Positions 11,901 through 23,865 are shown, counted from the first letter of the stretch. The stretch is DNA of 64,000 nt from Litoditis marina (GCA_964036275.1 OZ038440.1:5679690-5743689); one strand, 5' to 3'. Numbers and translations: made by a program. Notes: a model not told the origin generated them from the letters alone.

Positions 11901-14900
11901 TGGTTAAAATGCAACCGGGTTGCACGTGTAAAGGCTGTTCGGTTGCTTACCAAATGAAACCAAAGCAACCAAATTGCATCAAAAACAGGAAAACGTTCAA
12001 AAATTGAGTGTTTGGTTTCATTTGAGAATCAACCAAAAGCAACCGAATTTTCTCTACACATGAAACTCGGTTGCTATTTGGTTGCATGTGTAAGTCGCCT
12101 ATTTCAGCTGCCTACTCCACACTTGCAGCCACTACCTACACGGGACCTTCCACGACCGGTCAGTTTGTGTCTTGTATCTATCGTATCGATTTTGAGGTCT
12201 TTCTATTTTTCATCTTGTATTTTGAGGTCATATTCATGCAAAGTTTCATAGTAAACATCGCGACGCCAAGTAGGAGAATTGGAGACAGTTGCCTTTAAGC
12301 GAAACCGGCTCCGCAACATATGAGGCAAACGGGTGGCTTTCAATCAATATACTAAAAAATATGCGCTTTGATGTGTTTTTGACACAATGGGTATAGGGTG
12401 ATTCTTGCCCTAATCCACTGTGTTTGTAGTTTGATTCCTGTAATATTCTGGCCTAATTCGATCACACTGCCATGATTGTTGATCGAACTACAACTCAAGT
12501 TTGGTCCTCTATACGAAAGTCTTGCCTCTTTTCAGGCAATCCGTATTGGACCACTGCGTATCCTATCTATGCCGACTCAGCATCGAATGAAACAACTACA
12601 ACTGGCGGTAATATATTCTCATAAATAATTCTAAAATAGAAGTAAAGGACATATTCACGTAAAACGTGAAAAGATATGTACGTGCATGTTCACGTTTCCG
12701 AATAAAGTGTTTTTTCTCACTTTTCACGTGATTTGGTTAATAGTTTACTGTAGTTTACATTATGTGCTTCCAGATCACATATGCACAATTCCCATATTCT
12801 AGGTTCAACGACAACCGTGGCAGGTGGTAGCACTACAACTACGGTAGCCGGTGCGAATACAACTACAGTAGCTGGCGGCAGTACAACTACTGTAGCTGGT
12901 GATAACACAACTACTGTAGCTGGTGATAACACAGCTACTGTAGCTGGTTCTAACAATACTGCGGTGGCTGGTTCCAATACCACTGTAGCTGGTTCTAACA
13001 CTACTGCGGTAGCTGGTTCCAATACCACTGTAGCTGGTGATAACACAACTACTGTAGCTGGCGCAAGTACGACTACTGTAGCTGGAGGAAGTACCACAAC
13101 GGTGGTGAGTCAAACTAATATTTTAATGTTTTGAGCTGTTTCCAACGTTTCCAACTATAAGTAACACTTCCCTTTTGACTTCGTGAAGCATTTCGCCATC
13201 TTTTAAACCGACGAATGTGAGTTTTTGTTGCAGATTACCACGACCGATCAGTTTGGCAACGGAGAAACAACCTCCGCTGGTACCTCTGGAAACGGAACGA
13301 CAACAGGTTTGAATCTTTCTCTTTCAAATTTTCTACTTAACTTTCTCGAAATCTCCAATGTAATATTATGAGTACCAATGGAAGTACACGAATACACGTA
13401 TCTCTCTGTGAATAAACATTCAATGTAATTCAAAATGGGAATTTGTACAATGTCGGGTTATTCGTGTTCGTCTTGCTTTCGTCTGCAGTAGTTCTAGAAC
13501 TTAGTGAGCAGTTGGATGCTGAGAGATGGGAATCTATGTACTGTCTTGACATTCATTAGCCTCTTTAAAATTCGAGTAGGATTTTTAACGAGTATCATTC
13601 ATTCTCATTGTTGTAAGTGTAATGTTTCAGAATCTTCAATTACATCTCGCGCTTCTTGGAAATGGGGTCTCGTGATTCTTGGATCTCTCCTGGCTGTTGG
13701 CTCAATTATTGGCGCTGTTGGTTTTTCACTTTTTGTGTTTTATATGGTGTTCTTTTAGTAGTCTTTGGCATAAATGGTCAGACTACATGATCAGTTGTTT
13801 TCAGTTCTATGGTGCTGCAAAATTTCAAATGACGGTAGTAAGCGACAACGGTTCTTAGTTGAGTCAACATTCCTAGTTTCGTTTGAACAAAAATCGAGTT
13901 GTGAGTCTGACTGTAACACCCTATAACGACTTCACAAGTTACACTCATTTCGCCATCGGAAATTTATTGACCGTTGTTTATATGTGTTAATATATTATTC
14001 TGGACTAGCATTGGCATATAATACACATATATAACAATAATAATCAATAGGGTTGTTAATCAATTCCAAAAATCAAGTCAATTCCAATTCCAATTCTTTT
14101 TCATTTCTCAAAAACCACTCAATTCCAATTCTTTTTCATTTCTCAAAAACCACTCAATTCCAATTCCAATTCTTTTGCAATTCTCAAAACCACTCAATTC
14201 CAATTCCAATTCTTTTAGATTTTCAAAAACTGCTCAATTCCAATTCCAATTCCGATCAATTCCTCGAAATCTCAGATTTTCAACTCCAATTCCGTTGGAA
14301 TTGATTGGAATTGATTAGAATTGACTGTGTTTCCAACTTCATGTCAGTTTTTTTTCAAAAAACGAAAAGAAACAATGTTCACTTTGGTTCCATTGCCCAA
14401 GAGACATAAGGAACAATGGTAATTAAATAATGAAAAAGAAAAATCAACATGGAATTGTAAATCAATTCTGAATCAATTCCGAGAGAAAATCAAGTCAATT
14501 CCAATTTCAATTCCAGTTGTTCTGATATACGAAAGAATTGCAATTGCAATTCCAGAAATTTTTTGACATACAAAAGAATTGGAATTGCAATTCCAACTAT
14601 TTTTGACATACAAAAGAATTGGAATTGCAATTCCAATTCTTTTCGACAGACAAAAAGAATTGGAATTGCAATTCTTTTGGAAGATTATCTCAATTCTATC
14701 AATTCCAATTCCAATTCCAATTCTAACAACCCTAATAATCAATTATTGTGTTTTTAGGTTGCTGCCGCCACCGTGAAGTTCATCGGAGCGTCCGGGAAGT
14801 CGTCTCCAGTGATGACCTACCAGGACCGGGCCCAGGTCATGCCCCCACAACCGATGCAGTCCGCCCCCAGTCCCCAGCCATTCACAGTGGGTGGTCCAGC

Positions 14901-14940
14901 CGCGCCACCCGGAGTACCCTCCGGCATCTATTATTCCTGA
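8957..14940 (+). CDS. Mucin-like single-pass membrane protein, unknown family
   Basis: Twelve exons, all in phase, 484 codons: 8957-9029, 9262-9312, 9785-9970, 10347-10499, 10952-11069, 11417-11493, 12108-12158, 12536-12607, 12803-13104, 13234-13306, 13631-13746, 14758-14940. The start gives a signal peptide (MRLLLYSLFHLFHHAMSA, then CPTT). The next ~170 residues form a Cys-containing ectodomain (CSADC, YCVKNSGDC, SPLCYVW). A Thr-rich stalk follows: a T-tract with PAGPTTTGAGP, then about 12 repeats of the type VAG(SN/DN/GS)TT in exon 12803-13104, a likely O-glycosylated mucin region. One transmembrane helix is in exon 13631-13746 (WGLVILGSLLAVGSIIGAVG). The ~70-residue tail is Pro/Gln/Met-rich (PPQPMQSAPSPQP) and ends IYYS. 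The donor after 13746 (GTGTTC) is weak. I do not recognise the family. The design (signal peptide, Cys domain, Thr stalk, one helix) resembles the two receptor genes at 20 and 39 kb, though no ectodomain similarity was seen. Confidence 0.8.
11880..12100. repeat. Foldback sequence rich in GCAACC/GGTTGC
   Basis: The left half carries CAACCGGGTTGCACGTGTAA and the right half CGGTTGCTATTTGGTTGCAT, with repeated GGTTGC/GCAACC words between them. It lies just upstream of the acceptor of exon 12108-12158. The termini are not defined. Confidence 0.5.
14048..14734. mobile_element. Non-autonomous hAT-type element filled with CAATTC repeats
   Basis: 687 bp, starting TAGGGTTGTTAATC and ending TCTAACAACCCTA (inverted ends of about 11 bp). 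It is flanked on both sides by the same 8 bases, ATAATCAA. The 8-bp duplication and TAGGG start fit the hAT superfamily. Most of the inside is degenerate CAATTC(C)/GAATTG repeat, arranged in two arms. It sits in the intron before the last exon of the mucin-like gene. The element at 60816-60984 has the same ends with a different filler. Confidence 0.82.
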
Positions 14941-15131
14941 ACACGTGTTTTTATCACGTGATTCATGTGTTTCTAGTACTTTCCTGGATGTATTTATTGT
15001 AATCTTGTATTTTATCATTTCTGAAAACATATTTTATACGTGATAAAAGTAATAATAATAACAATAATAATAATAATAATAATAATGATAATAATGATAA
15101 TAATAGTTCATTCAAAAAGGTCTTAAAACAT

Positions 15132-15822
15132 GAATTCAAAGAATGTATAATCAAAAGACCTGGTTGCGTGATGTATGTGTTTTTATTCCTTTCCTGAATG
15201 TAGTTTATTATTCTTGAAAACGTGTTATGCGTGATTTATATGTTACATATAGTCATCATCATCTAGGGTTACAAGAGTTCTACTGATTGTGTTTGATTTG
15301 GTTGTCTCAATAAATTATTTACGGCTTGTTTCGTTTATTGGGAACATTGACTTTTTACCCCACACCTTTTTGAATTTATATTGCGTTTGGGGAATTGTAG
15401 TTTGACCCCCCCCCACCGGGGGGTGATAATTCAATTTATCACCTGCAATACAAACGTTTGAGGGTGGGGGGTAAAAAGTAAACATTTCCGGTATGGGAGT
15501 TCAGCCCCCCACTCGTTGAAGTTTGACCCCCCACCATTGAAGTTCTACCCCCCGCCGACCCAGGTGGGGGGTAAATAGTAAATGTCGAAGTTGAATTTGT
15601 CCCCCCCCCCTCTCCTAGATGTTCAGGTTTCAGCTTGGGTGGGGGGTTGAAGTGCTACGGAGGGGACCCAACTAAAGTGGGGGGCGATACTTCAATTTTC
15701 CCCGTTTATTTTCAAATAAAATAGAGATGGAAATTTAAAGTCGTATTGTCGAGGAGAAAATGGTGGAAAAATAAACCTTGAATTTTTGTAGAATTAGAAG
15801 ACTGGCTCTAATTTCGTAATCT
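15132..15822. repeat. Dispersed repeat, copy interrupted by an insertion
   Basis: From GAATGTATAATCAAAAG to ACTGGCTCTAATTTCGTAAT this matches 49952-50270 over about 320 bp, but here it is split by a 363-bp insertion (15340-15702). The second copy shows the empty site. An AT/AATAATA run and the 3' end of the mucin-like gene lie just upstream. The internal similarity to 14941-15010 suggests an older local duplication. Confidence 0.8.
15340..15702. mobile_element. MITE with 8-bp target duplication, G/C-run family, copy 1
   Basis: 363 bp, starting GGGAACATTGACTTTTTACC and ending TTCAATTTTCCC (imperfect inverted ends). It is flanked by CGTTTATT on both sides, which occurs once at the matching empty site 50152-50159. 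The interior has many runs of C and G (CCCCCCACC, GTGGGGGGTAAA). A second copy lies at 32482-32854. The 8-bp duplication fits hAT or P-type elements; the ends are not a classic hAT motif. Confidence 0.85.
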
Positions 15823-15837
15823 GATTTATTTATTTAC

Positions 15838-17575
15838 ATCATAGGAATTTCGTGACCAGGGTTAAATCCGCAGTGAACCCGTAGTTATGACCTCATCTAC
15901 AAAATGGACCCCGTTAACTAGTTTGCCCTCAGGCAACAGTTGGTTACTTATGGTATGATTTTTGTTTTCGTGTTTAAGAAGATTCGATAATGTTTTTCAT
16001 AATAGTAATCGATCAAAATTGTATTATTGTATATGTTTTTCGAAATTGTATGGCCACTTTTTAACTACATTTTAGTAGTTTTGCCCGTTTGTTCTTGAGT
16101 AGAGGTCTAAGTACCAATATTCGTGACGGGCGGTTTTTAAAATTTTCGTTTTCATTACTGATTGAATAATTTATTTTCTGTATCTCCTGGTGATAATTGT
16201 CGTGTTTATACACAATTACCGGTCATTCGTATATTGATCTGTTTTGATTACTTTTTCTTATTTTTAGTAGATGATTTTCTCTGTATTTTCATGCAAACCC
16301 TCTTGTTCTCGAATGAAAATGTATTATATCTTCCAACATGTATGAATAGACAGATGCAAAGGTTTAAATTATACGTATCGACTGAGCTTTCAGTTGCTTC
16401 AGAGATCAATATTTGTACTTTGCATCCTTGTACTCCCGACTCTGCGGCTAAAGTGTCAACGCATAAAATTAACTTTCTAAAATAATAAATTACGACAAAC
16501 ACGACATTTTTTCTGTTTCTATGAATTCAGGAAAATTTAGTTTTGTAGGCCGTAGTCTCGGTCTACATAATGTAATGTCTTCTAGAAAGTTAACGTCTGG
16601 CCCGCGCTCTATTACCACCCTTTTGTGTTGTTGACACGCTCGTAATGTGCTTGTTTGAAATCGTGATAGTTTTGTGATCTATACTCTTGTCCAAATTGTG
16701 GTAGTTCATAGGAATTTTGTGACCAGGGTTAAATCCGCAGTGAACCCGTAGTAAGGCGAACCCGTGGTAGATCCGCAGTAAACGTGCAGTAGATCCGCAG
16801 TAAACGTGCAGTAAACCCGCAGTAGATTCATAGTAAACTATTCAAAAGTGCGTGCTTCGTGTGGAAATGCAATATTATAACGCAAAAACTGAAGAGATAA
16901 ACGTATCGGAGATTATACAAATCAGTTTCGAGAAAATGAGCAGATAATTTTTTTCAAGTCTGACAGTTCTACTTTTTTTTCGATCGTTATGATGAGTTCT
17001 TGACAACTGCATTTCTACAATATGAGTATTCAATCGTTTGAAATGAACGAATTGACATTTTACTTAGCAAATCATGATGGAAAACCATATAATGGAAATT
17101 TACGAGAAGAACTTCCATAGTTATGGCTCATAACCTCAATTTCTTCACCAAATCATGATTGTCCAAAAATTCGTTCCGATATCCTGATGTGCAATTAATA
17201 TTCATGCATATTGGAAAATTGAATGCATTTTCACCCTTAAAAACGAATTTTGAAAAAAATATTTTCCGCCCTTTCTTAAGTACGGACTTCTCCATCACTA
17301 GTCGTTGAGGTTTGAGTTGATTTCGGTTTAATTACCCAAGTTTGAGGTACTTTTCGAGAACGGAAAGGTATCATATTATACTTTGATGCTGATAGGATGC
17401 ATAGAGCGCTCCTATTGCGAAGTGTTTTTTGAAAAAGTTTTATTTTAGATAATTTGTGGTAGATTTGAATACCAATTACTTTACTACGCATTTACTGCGG
17501 GTTTACTGCAGATTTACTGCCGATTTACCGCTGGTAGTACCGCGGTACTACCAGCGGTAAATCGGCAGTCAAACC
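15838..17575. repeat. Repeat region with GCAGTAAA iterons
   Basis: The words GACCAGGGTTAAATCCGCAG plus TGAACCCGTAGT occur at about 15855-15893 and again at 16721-16752. After the second copy come many short units of the type CCGCAGTAAA (16770-16830). Inverted units (TTTACTGCGGG, TTTACTGCAG) and a palindrome centred on GGTAGTACCGCGGTACTACC lie at 17490-17575. This looks like a non-autonomous element with iterated ends. No gene is seen. Confidence 0.5.
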
Positions 17576-17599
17576 GGGGTAGAACTGCAGTAACTTTGC

Positions 17600-19887
17600 T
17601 GTCAATTAGCGGTTTTTATTTCCCTGTGATGCAAGCATGTGATATACAAGAGGAGAAATCTGCCATATCTAACAGAAAATCCAACGTCTTCCCGTGAATA
17701 CAGGGAAGAAACGAAGAGACTAACCGACTGCTTTTGCCCTTTTTGAAAACTCGAAAAACCCTCCAAAACAGCAATAAAGAGTTGGGGAAATTGAAAGTAT
17801 CGCCCACCCCACAATCATCACAGAAATCTGTTCATTTTGGGTAGCTAATGTACTAGATTACAATGAAATGATGAAAAATGAATCTGAAAGAGTAACTCAT
17901 GTTCTAGCATCATACTTCTCCAGGTTTCACGATCAGAACTCCTTCAAAGCAGTGCAACGCTATCTCACATGTTCTTCATTTTATCATTCAGTTGGTCCCT
18001 ACATGCCCTACTGAAACTGAATTGAATTGTTCCAATCCGTTCCCCCGCCATTGGAAAACAAGAAAACGTTCGTCTAGAACGGAATGTTAATCTTGGAAAA
18101 ACGTTTCGAAACTCAAGAAAACCAAAGTCTACCCGTGAAAACAAGAACCGTTCGAGCTAACAGACTGGTTTTCGTACTTTCTGGAAACTCGAAAAACATT
18201 TCAGCACTGTTTTTGGTAGAAAACCAAAAACTGTTCTGATTCACTCGAAATGTCGACCCAATCGTCGAGAGAAAAATCGATTCAATAAAAATTTGCTTGC
18301 GATGCAGCCGGATACATGTACGATGTACGGTATACATTACATACTAAATTATCTGAGATCATAAACATTATTCCCATGTTTGGGGCAACTTCATACCATA
18401 CAAAAACAATCACATTTCAATTGTTACAGTTCGGAGAGTATAAAAATGAGCCGCCAGACTCATTTTTGAAGGATGATTTGTTGTTTGCTTCATTACATTG
18501 AAACTCGAGGTAGGAAAAACATGTAACCATCTGAAAAACATACAAGTCAAAGTTGTCTTCAAAGTTTCTCGACGGACTTTTTTTCAAAAAAGCATTGCAA
18601 ATTTTTTCTCCCTCAATTCTATTCCGAAACTAAATTGAATCGTTTCCCCGCCATTGGAAAACAAGAAAACGTTCATCTCGACGTGAAACCTGTTTCAACG
18701 GAATGCTATTCTTGGAAAACGCAGGTTTCCTGTTTTTATTGAAATTCTGAGAGTAAACTAGTCAAGATTTAGCTGAAATGCAATGGAAAAACGGAACAGA
18801 GGTTTTCGTTTGGTTTGTACTTTGAGGCAAAAGAATCAAACTACATAAATAGCTGATCAGATCAGATTCTACCATGTTCCGTAGTGATGGCTTTCCAATA
18901 AACTCTTCATAAACTTTATGAGAGTCAAAGCGATTTCTATTTGAATTGCGAGAGAAATCGATTGTTTAGTTTTTAGAGAACTATTTTCTCCATTCGATCC
19001 CTCTTCCAATTCTCAAGAATTTACGATGGAACGCGTTTGAATCTCGACTGAAAACGGGAAAACCAACGTCTTCCCGTGAAAACGGAAGAAACGGAGAGAC
19101 TAACAGACTGGTTTTGTACTTTCTGGAAACCCGGTAAACAAGTTCTAACCAAGACGGTTTTTTTTTAAATGTTTTCTTTGACAACTGAACGAAATTACAA
19201 GAAAAGAACGGAGTTTGTGGAAAAATTTCCACTCGAACGATGAAATAGTGTTGCAAACAGAGAAAACTGTTGAAAAACCACATTTATTTGTTCAATTTCG
19301 AATTTCGACGATTTTGTGTTTAGGAAACCATATTTCTCTATCATCCAACGAGTATATTGTATTTCTCACTATTTATTCGAGAATCGCAATATTGAATCGA
19401 CAATTGCGATAGAAATACATTTTTATTCCGTTTGAATTCTGGATCAAACTTTGCTCGTTTGGCTTCCGGACTCGGCGACAGACTGAAAAATATACAAATT
19501 ACAACGGAAACAAAACTTCAGACTATGTTTTCACGAACCAAGAACGCAATTTATTTACAGCTCACACATCTTATCAGAAACCAACGAGCAAACAAACGAG
19601 AAAAATGAACATTTCTAAGTCAGTGAGAAAAGTGAGAGTCCGAGAGTAAGACTCTCCCAGAAAAGTTTCTCATTCAAGACCACAGAATAGGTCAATTTTT
19701 TTTGCTCGAAGAATCTTAAAGTATTCGTTTTGCCGAGAAAGGTATTGTCCAAACGATATCCACAGTCTATCCACGTATCCAAGGTATCCACAGTCCAAAC
19801 GATCCAAACGACCGAAAAAACCAAAGCAAAAAAACTAAAACTGAACGAGCCAATTTTTGAGCCAAATGTCTGAGTTCTGGGAGAGGT
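17600..19887. repeat. Intergenic region of diverged repeats, no gene seen
   Basis: Two motifs recur in diverged form. One carries CTTCCCGTGAA followed by GACTAACAGACTGGTTTT-like sequence, at about 17690, 18120 and 19065. The other carries CCGCCATTGGAAAACAAGAA, at about 18040 and 18645. This suggests old tandem or dispersed duplications of roughly 0.4-1 kb. Open frames here are short and lack family resemblance. 19400-19887 shows nothing further. Confidence 0.45.
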
Positions 19888-22800
19888 CTAAATTGAACTA
19901 TTCACAAAACTGATTACCTTGCTGTTTTCCACTTTTTTCGTATCATCAGTTTTCGGTTTCGAGTCGTTCATCTTGAAGAGGATGAATCCGACGAGTCCAG
20001 CAATGACCAGTAGAAGGAGGCAGATGACGGCAATAAGACCGTAGGTCAAACCGTTCATAGAACCACTCGAATCACTCTTGCTCTTGGAAGAAGGGGCATC
20101 CTGGAAACATTGTAATAATATTATTACTTGAAAAACAAAATAAATTGGTGTAAAAGTCCTGTGAAAAACCAATTTAGGGTGAATTCCTTTCCGAACCGAC
20201 TCTTCCCGAACCAAAACCGAACCGATTCTTCTCGAACCAGTTGGTTCGTTCTAGAATTGAACCAAATTCAGGCCAACAAAGTTGGAACCGAACCAATTCA
20301 TGTAACTAATGCTGAAATTGGTTGATTGCGTAACGTTCATGTTCGGTTTCATGTCGATTTGAGTACGCAACCGGTTCGGTTCCTTACCGAACCAACTGGT
20401 TCGGGAAGAATCGGTTTGGGAAGACATTTGCCCCATTTTAGACAGTTGAAAGAGTTTCTTAACTTTTAGACGGAATCAGGGAACAAAATTCCATACTTCA
20501 AGCCTCAAGATGTATATGTAGTCAGAGTTCAAAACTTCGGACTATAACAATGAGATGTGGGGGGGGGGGGGGGCTAAACTACCATACTCAAACGGACTGT
20601 TTGACCTACCTGCTTCAAAGCTGCCGCCTCTACTTTTGGAGTAGTTGTGGTGGTGGGGAGGGTGGAGGTTGGCAGGGTAGTCGGAGGAATAGTAGAGGGG
20701 GGATACTTGGACAGACCCGCCTCGATTGTTTGATTCACAATCGTAGGGTTGGGGAAGAATCTGGAAAACAGCTGTGAAGTGTTCAATTTAGCCTTGGGCA
20801 TTAAGTGAGCCTTTACAGTAGAGTAGACAAAAGTTTAATTTTATTTTGCTTGTTTAAGTGATTGAGCGATCAACATACTGTTTATCGTTAAGTGTCCAGT
20901 TTCGTCATTTGTTGTGGGTTGTGGTTGCATAACTTCTGAACGGAACAGTTTCTGGTCGCTTATCACAGTTTTCTACACAGAATAAACTTCTGAGAACGGA
21001 AAATAGGTCATGAGAAAGAATGCTTTCAGTTGTTGAAATATGGAACTGAAACGTAGCACATTTCGTGTAAAAATAAGTAAAATAATTAAATAACTCACAG
21101 GGGATGAGTTTCAATCCAGTCCATACGATTTGCGATTATTCGAATAGGAATAACATCTAGAAATATAGAAAAAATTGCGCAACTTTTCCACAGTATATTT
21201 TTTGAAGTTCAGTGATTTTAACTATTGGAAATAAATTTTCAGCTGTCGGTACAGATGTTGCTTATACGTTTCACATAATTTCATTATATTTCGTTAAATT
21301 TGGTTGTTAGACAGAGAGGATTGAAACATCCATATTAAAACAACATCTACAGTTCTCAGAAGTCAGTCGCGTGAGCTTCAGCGACGTGGCTTGCCTGACC
21401 GCCAATCCTCCCGCGTGCACCGTCCCCGCAGCTGCTGGAGCCTCCACCCACCAACTTTCCAACCCCGCAGCCGAGAGTTTGGCCTTTAAGGCCAAGTCCT
21501 CCAACAACAACGAATACACCGTCGACTTGTGTTCGGCGTCGTTGAGGCCGGAGTCGCTTCCCCCTCGAGGTGACCCATAAGGCCAATGCCCCCAAGGAGG
21601 ACAAGCTGGTCATCCACTTCGCCATCGTCGCTGCCGATTATGCCGACACCACCGCCGTCTTCAACGCTGCCACTTCCGCCCGAACCATCACCATTCCCCT
21701 CTCGGCCACCGCATAGATTGCGATTTTATTCAATAAATCTTGCTAGTGCAAAAAAAATCAACATGAGACATCAACATGAGCGCACCAAACAAAAATTAGG
21801 ATGAAAATAATGTAGAGCTCATTTACTCACCATTGTATGCGTTTTCCACAACCTGCATCAAACAGTTGTTCATCGCCAGGTCTCGGCCTGCACCATATCT
21901 GAACAGAATAATCCTTCGCCAATTATGAAATGGGGGTGTAGTGTTGTAGATCGCTATCCACTTCGAGAGTGCAAGAAAACAACTGCTAAAAATAACCACT
22001 CACAGTAAAGCTTCTGTTGGATTCGTTGGATGGGGTATTGCTTTTGAGTTTGGCAAATCCAGAGTATTGACCAGAGCCTGCTGTAATCTTGGAAAACTGC
22101 GCAAGAGTTTATTTCATCAAAAAATCAATGCGGAAAAACGACCTCGAAAACATACAGATTTTCTTGAACTTCAGGGAAAATAGTATAGATTGTTGGGGGC
22201 TTAATTTTCTGTCAACGAACGAAATGAACTCTTTTAAAGTTATAACATCTATGTGAGGATTTCTTCAATCTACCTTTACGAATGTAAAGTGTAACACTAG
22301 AAGTTTTATTGTGTATTGTAAATTGAATAGTCACTTGGAGAAGGACGATAATGTGGACCAATCTCGTGTCAGCCGTCCTTCAGACTGCAATTGAAAAATG
22401 TATTGTGGTTTGAAGGACTGAAGCGTTGCGATTGGACCACATAATCGTCCTTCTTGAACCGATCTTTTTATTCGTAGTTCGGAGTTCGAACGAGAACGGC
22501 TGATCGGTTAATAAGATAATCAGCTATAGTTTTTCAACTCTAAAGATTTACGTGTTTCTTGGATTAAAGAAGGACGATTACGTGCTCCAATCTCGGCGCG
22601 TCAGTCCTTTAAACTGCAATACATTTTTCAATTGCAGTTTAAAGGACTGACGCGCCGAGATTGGAGCACGTGATCGTCCTACTTTAAATAGGATAAACTG
22701 AAAACCATTCCGACTCTTATGAACTTTTTCCGACGTTCTTTCTTTCTGTTATAATCTTAATTAAATTAAAGCTCACTCGAAATAAATAACTTACGTATAG

Positions 22801-23865
22801 AGTTCTAGGCACACTGTTGCAAGCATAGAAATCACATACACACAGAACTATATATTTATACAGCTGGCAATGAGTACCTTTCTGAAATAATCAATCCAGT
22901 AGACACACATTGACCCTCTGTTTTTAGTTTTTCACATGCATCATAACAAGTAGAACTATTGTAATAAAAAGCAGTTCATTTTGGATGGAAATATGATAAC
23001 AACATACTAAAAATATAGTTTGATGATTACTTCTGTTAGAACGTTTAATCTCTTTTTGGGGGGGGGGACTTCCAGAGTACGTATGCTAGGAAATCTCGGT
23101 ACCTTTATCCCACCCTGCGCCTCTTGCTCTGCCTCACTGTTTCTCGGGTGTCACATCCCCGCGGCATGTAAAACACGAGAAATAGCGTTGTTTGAGGAGA
23201 CGAAGGTTAGGATGGAGGTGCCGGGAATCTCTAGCTTAGGTAATCAGCACCGCCCTTCGTTTCTGTTTGGTAAAAATTCAAACTCACATTTTCAGTCACG
23301 TTGATAGCTGCAAATTCAATAGAAAACTTATTTCTACATCCACCCCGGATCTTTTCTCTTACAATGAAGCCGCACATTTTGTCACCGACAGGCTGAAATA
23401 CCACATATTAACAAAACTACGCTGGAACAAACAATTTTTGAACGAACTCTCTTGCCCATAAATTTGAACGGAAGTTTTGCTCCCAGCCTCAGCGAATACC
23501 CTACCTCAATGCAAATTAACCTGTTCTGTGATGACGAAACGGTTTTTCTTCAAAAGTTTGAGTGAGAGAGTGACTTCAAAAGTTTGTGTCTTCAAAAGTT
23601 TGTGTGAGAGAGAGAACTAGAGAATGGAGTGGGGGGAAGAAGAAGAAACGAAAAGAGAAGAAAATGAGAGATAGATAAAGAAAATGAGCAACGAGCCGAG
23701 ATAGGAAGACGAACTCACTTTGAGAGTTCCATTTTCTGGGGCAGTCACCAATGATACGTTGTTGAAACCGATTCCAGCGTGTTTTACAATGTGGACCTCC
23801 CCATCGATACAGTCATTTTGAGAACTCAGAGCAATCAGAAAAAACCACAAAATGAATGGGAGGAA
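19888..23865 (-). CDS. Single-pass receptor-like protein, paralogue of the 37-44 kb phosphatase ectodomain
   Basis: Minus-strand exons, 5' to 3': 23719-23865, 23288-23392, 22795-22881, 22004-22080, 21831-21898, 21099-21156, 20610-20760, 19888-20100, giving 301 codons in phase. The first exon starts inside a signal peptide (FLPFILWFFLIALSSQ); the exon with the start codon was not found. The ectodomain has conserved Cys (NDCIDGE, KMCGF, CVCDFYACN, NNCLMQVVENAYN), then a Pro/Thr stalk (PPTTLPTSTLPTTTTTP). One helix (GLIAVICLLLLVIAGLVGFI) follows, then a tail of about 27 residues ending VNSSI. Each ectodomain exon has a counterpart in the phosphatase gene, with matching phase and, for several, identical length (87 and 68 bp): for example PVGDKMCGF against PVDTKLCGF, and CVCDFYACN against CVCDYFACN. 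This gene has no phosphatase domain. Function is unknown; a decoy or partner receptor is only a guess. Two MITEs and an SSP pseudogene sit in its introns. Confidence 0.82.
20160..20437. repeat. Foldback of GAACC/GGTTC repeats
   Basis: The left arm is rich in CCGAACC (CGAACCGATTCTTCTCGAAC) and the right arm in GGTTCGG (ACTGGTTCGGGAAGAATCGG). It lies in the intron between exons 20610-20760 and 19888-20100. The ends TAGGGTGAATTCC and GGGAAGACATTTGCCCCA are only loosely inverted, and no target duplication was found. Confidence 0.55.
21371..21716 (+). pseudogene. Decayed SSP/MSP-domain (sperm-specific class P) gene
   Basis: Nematode SSP proteins are ~108-aa MSP-fold proteins of sperm. Three reading segments together cover the whole fold. 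Frame 2 gives LTANPPACTVPAAAGAST and KAKSSNNNEYTV. After about 21530, frame 1 gives VFGVVEAGVASP. After 21564, frame 0 gives LEVTHKANAPKEDKLVIHFA through TITIPLSATA and TAG. So two single-base losses disrupt the frame. The expected start ATG is not present (a GTG lies at 21371, and the usual Met position before Leu-Thr is Cys). An AATAAA at 21732 follows the stop. It is intronless and lies entirely inside an intron of the minus-strand receptor gene, on the opposite strand. A retroposed or duplicated dead copy is likely; base errors could explain the shifts but not the lost start. Confidence 0.85.
22337..22456. mobile_element. Palindromic MITE, family A, copy 2
   Basis: The arms are GAGAAGGACGATAATGTGG and CCACATAATCGTCCTTCTTG, with centre AATTGAAAAATGTATT. 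It lies in the receptor intron between exons 22795-22881 and 22004-22080. Its edges have decayed compared with copies 1 and 3. Confidence 0.8.
22565..22687. mobile_element. Palindromic MITE, family A, copy 3
   Basis: Near-perfect hairpin: the left arm AAAGAAGGACGATTACGTGC is answered by GCACGTGATCGTCCTACTTT. Its inner arms (CGGCGCGTCAGTCC) differ from copy 2 only 110 bp away in the same intron, so the two are independent insertions rather than a tandem duplication. Confidence 0.83.

Noticed and set aside
12717..13097. Minus-strand 126-codon frame rich in PATVV
   Set aside because: Shadow of the Thr/Ala/Gly repeat exon 12803-13104, which is in phase with its neighbours on the plus strand.
16706..17640. 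hAT element with CAGGG ends
   Set aside because: CAGGG-like words occur near both edges, but flanking bases are not duplicated and the left flank is shared between repeat copies, so the boundaries are wrong.
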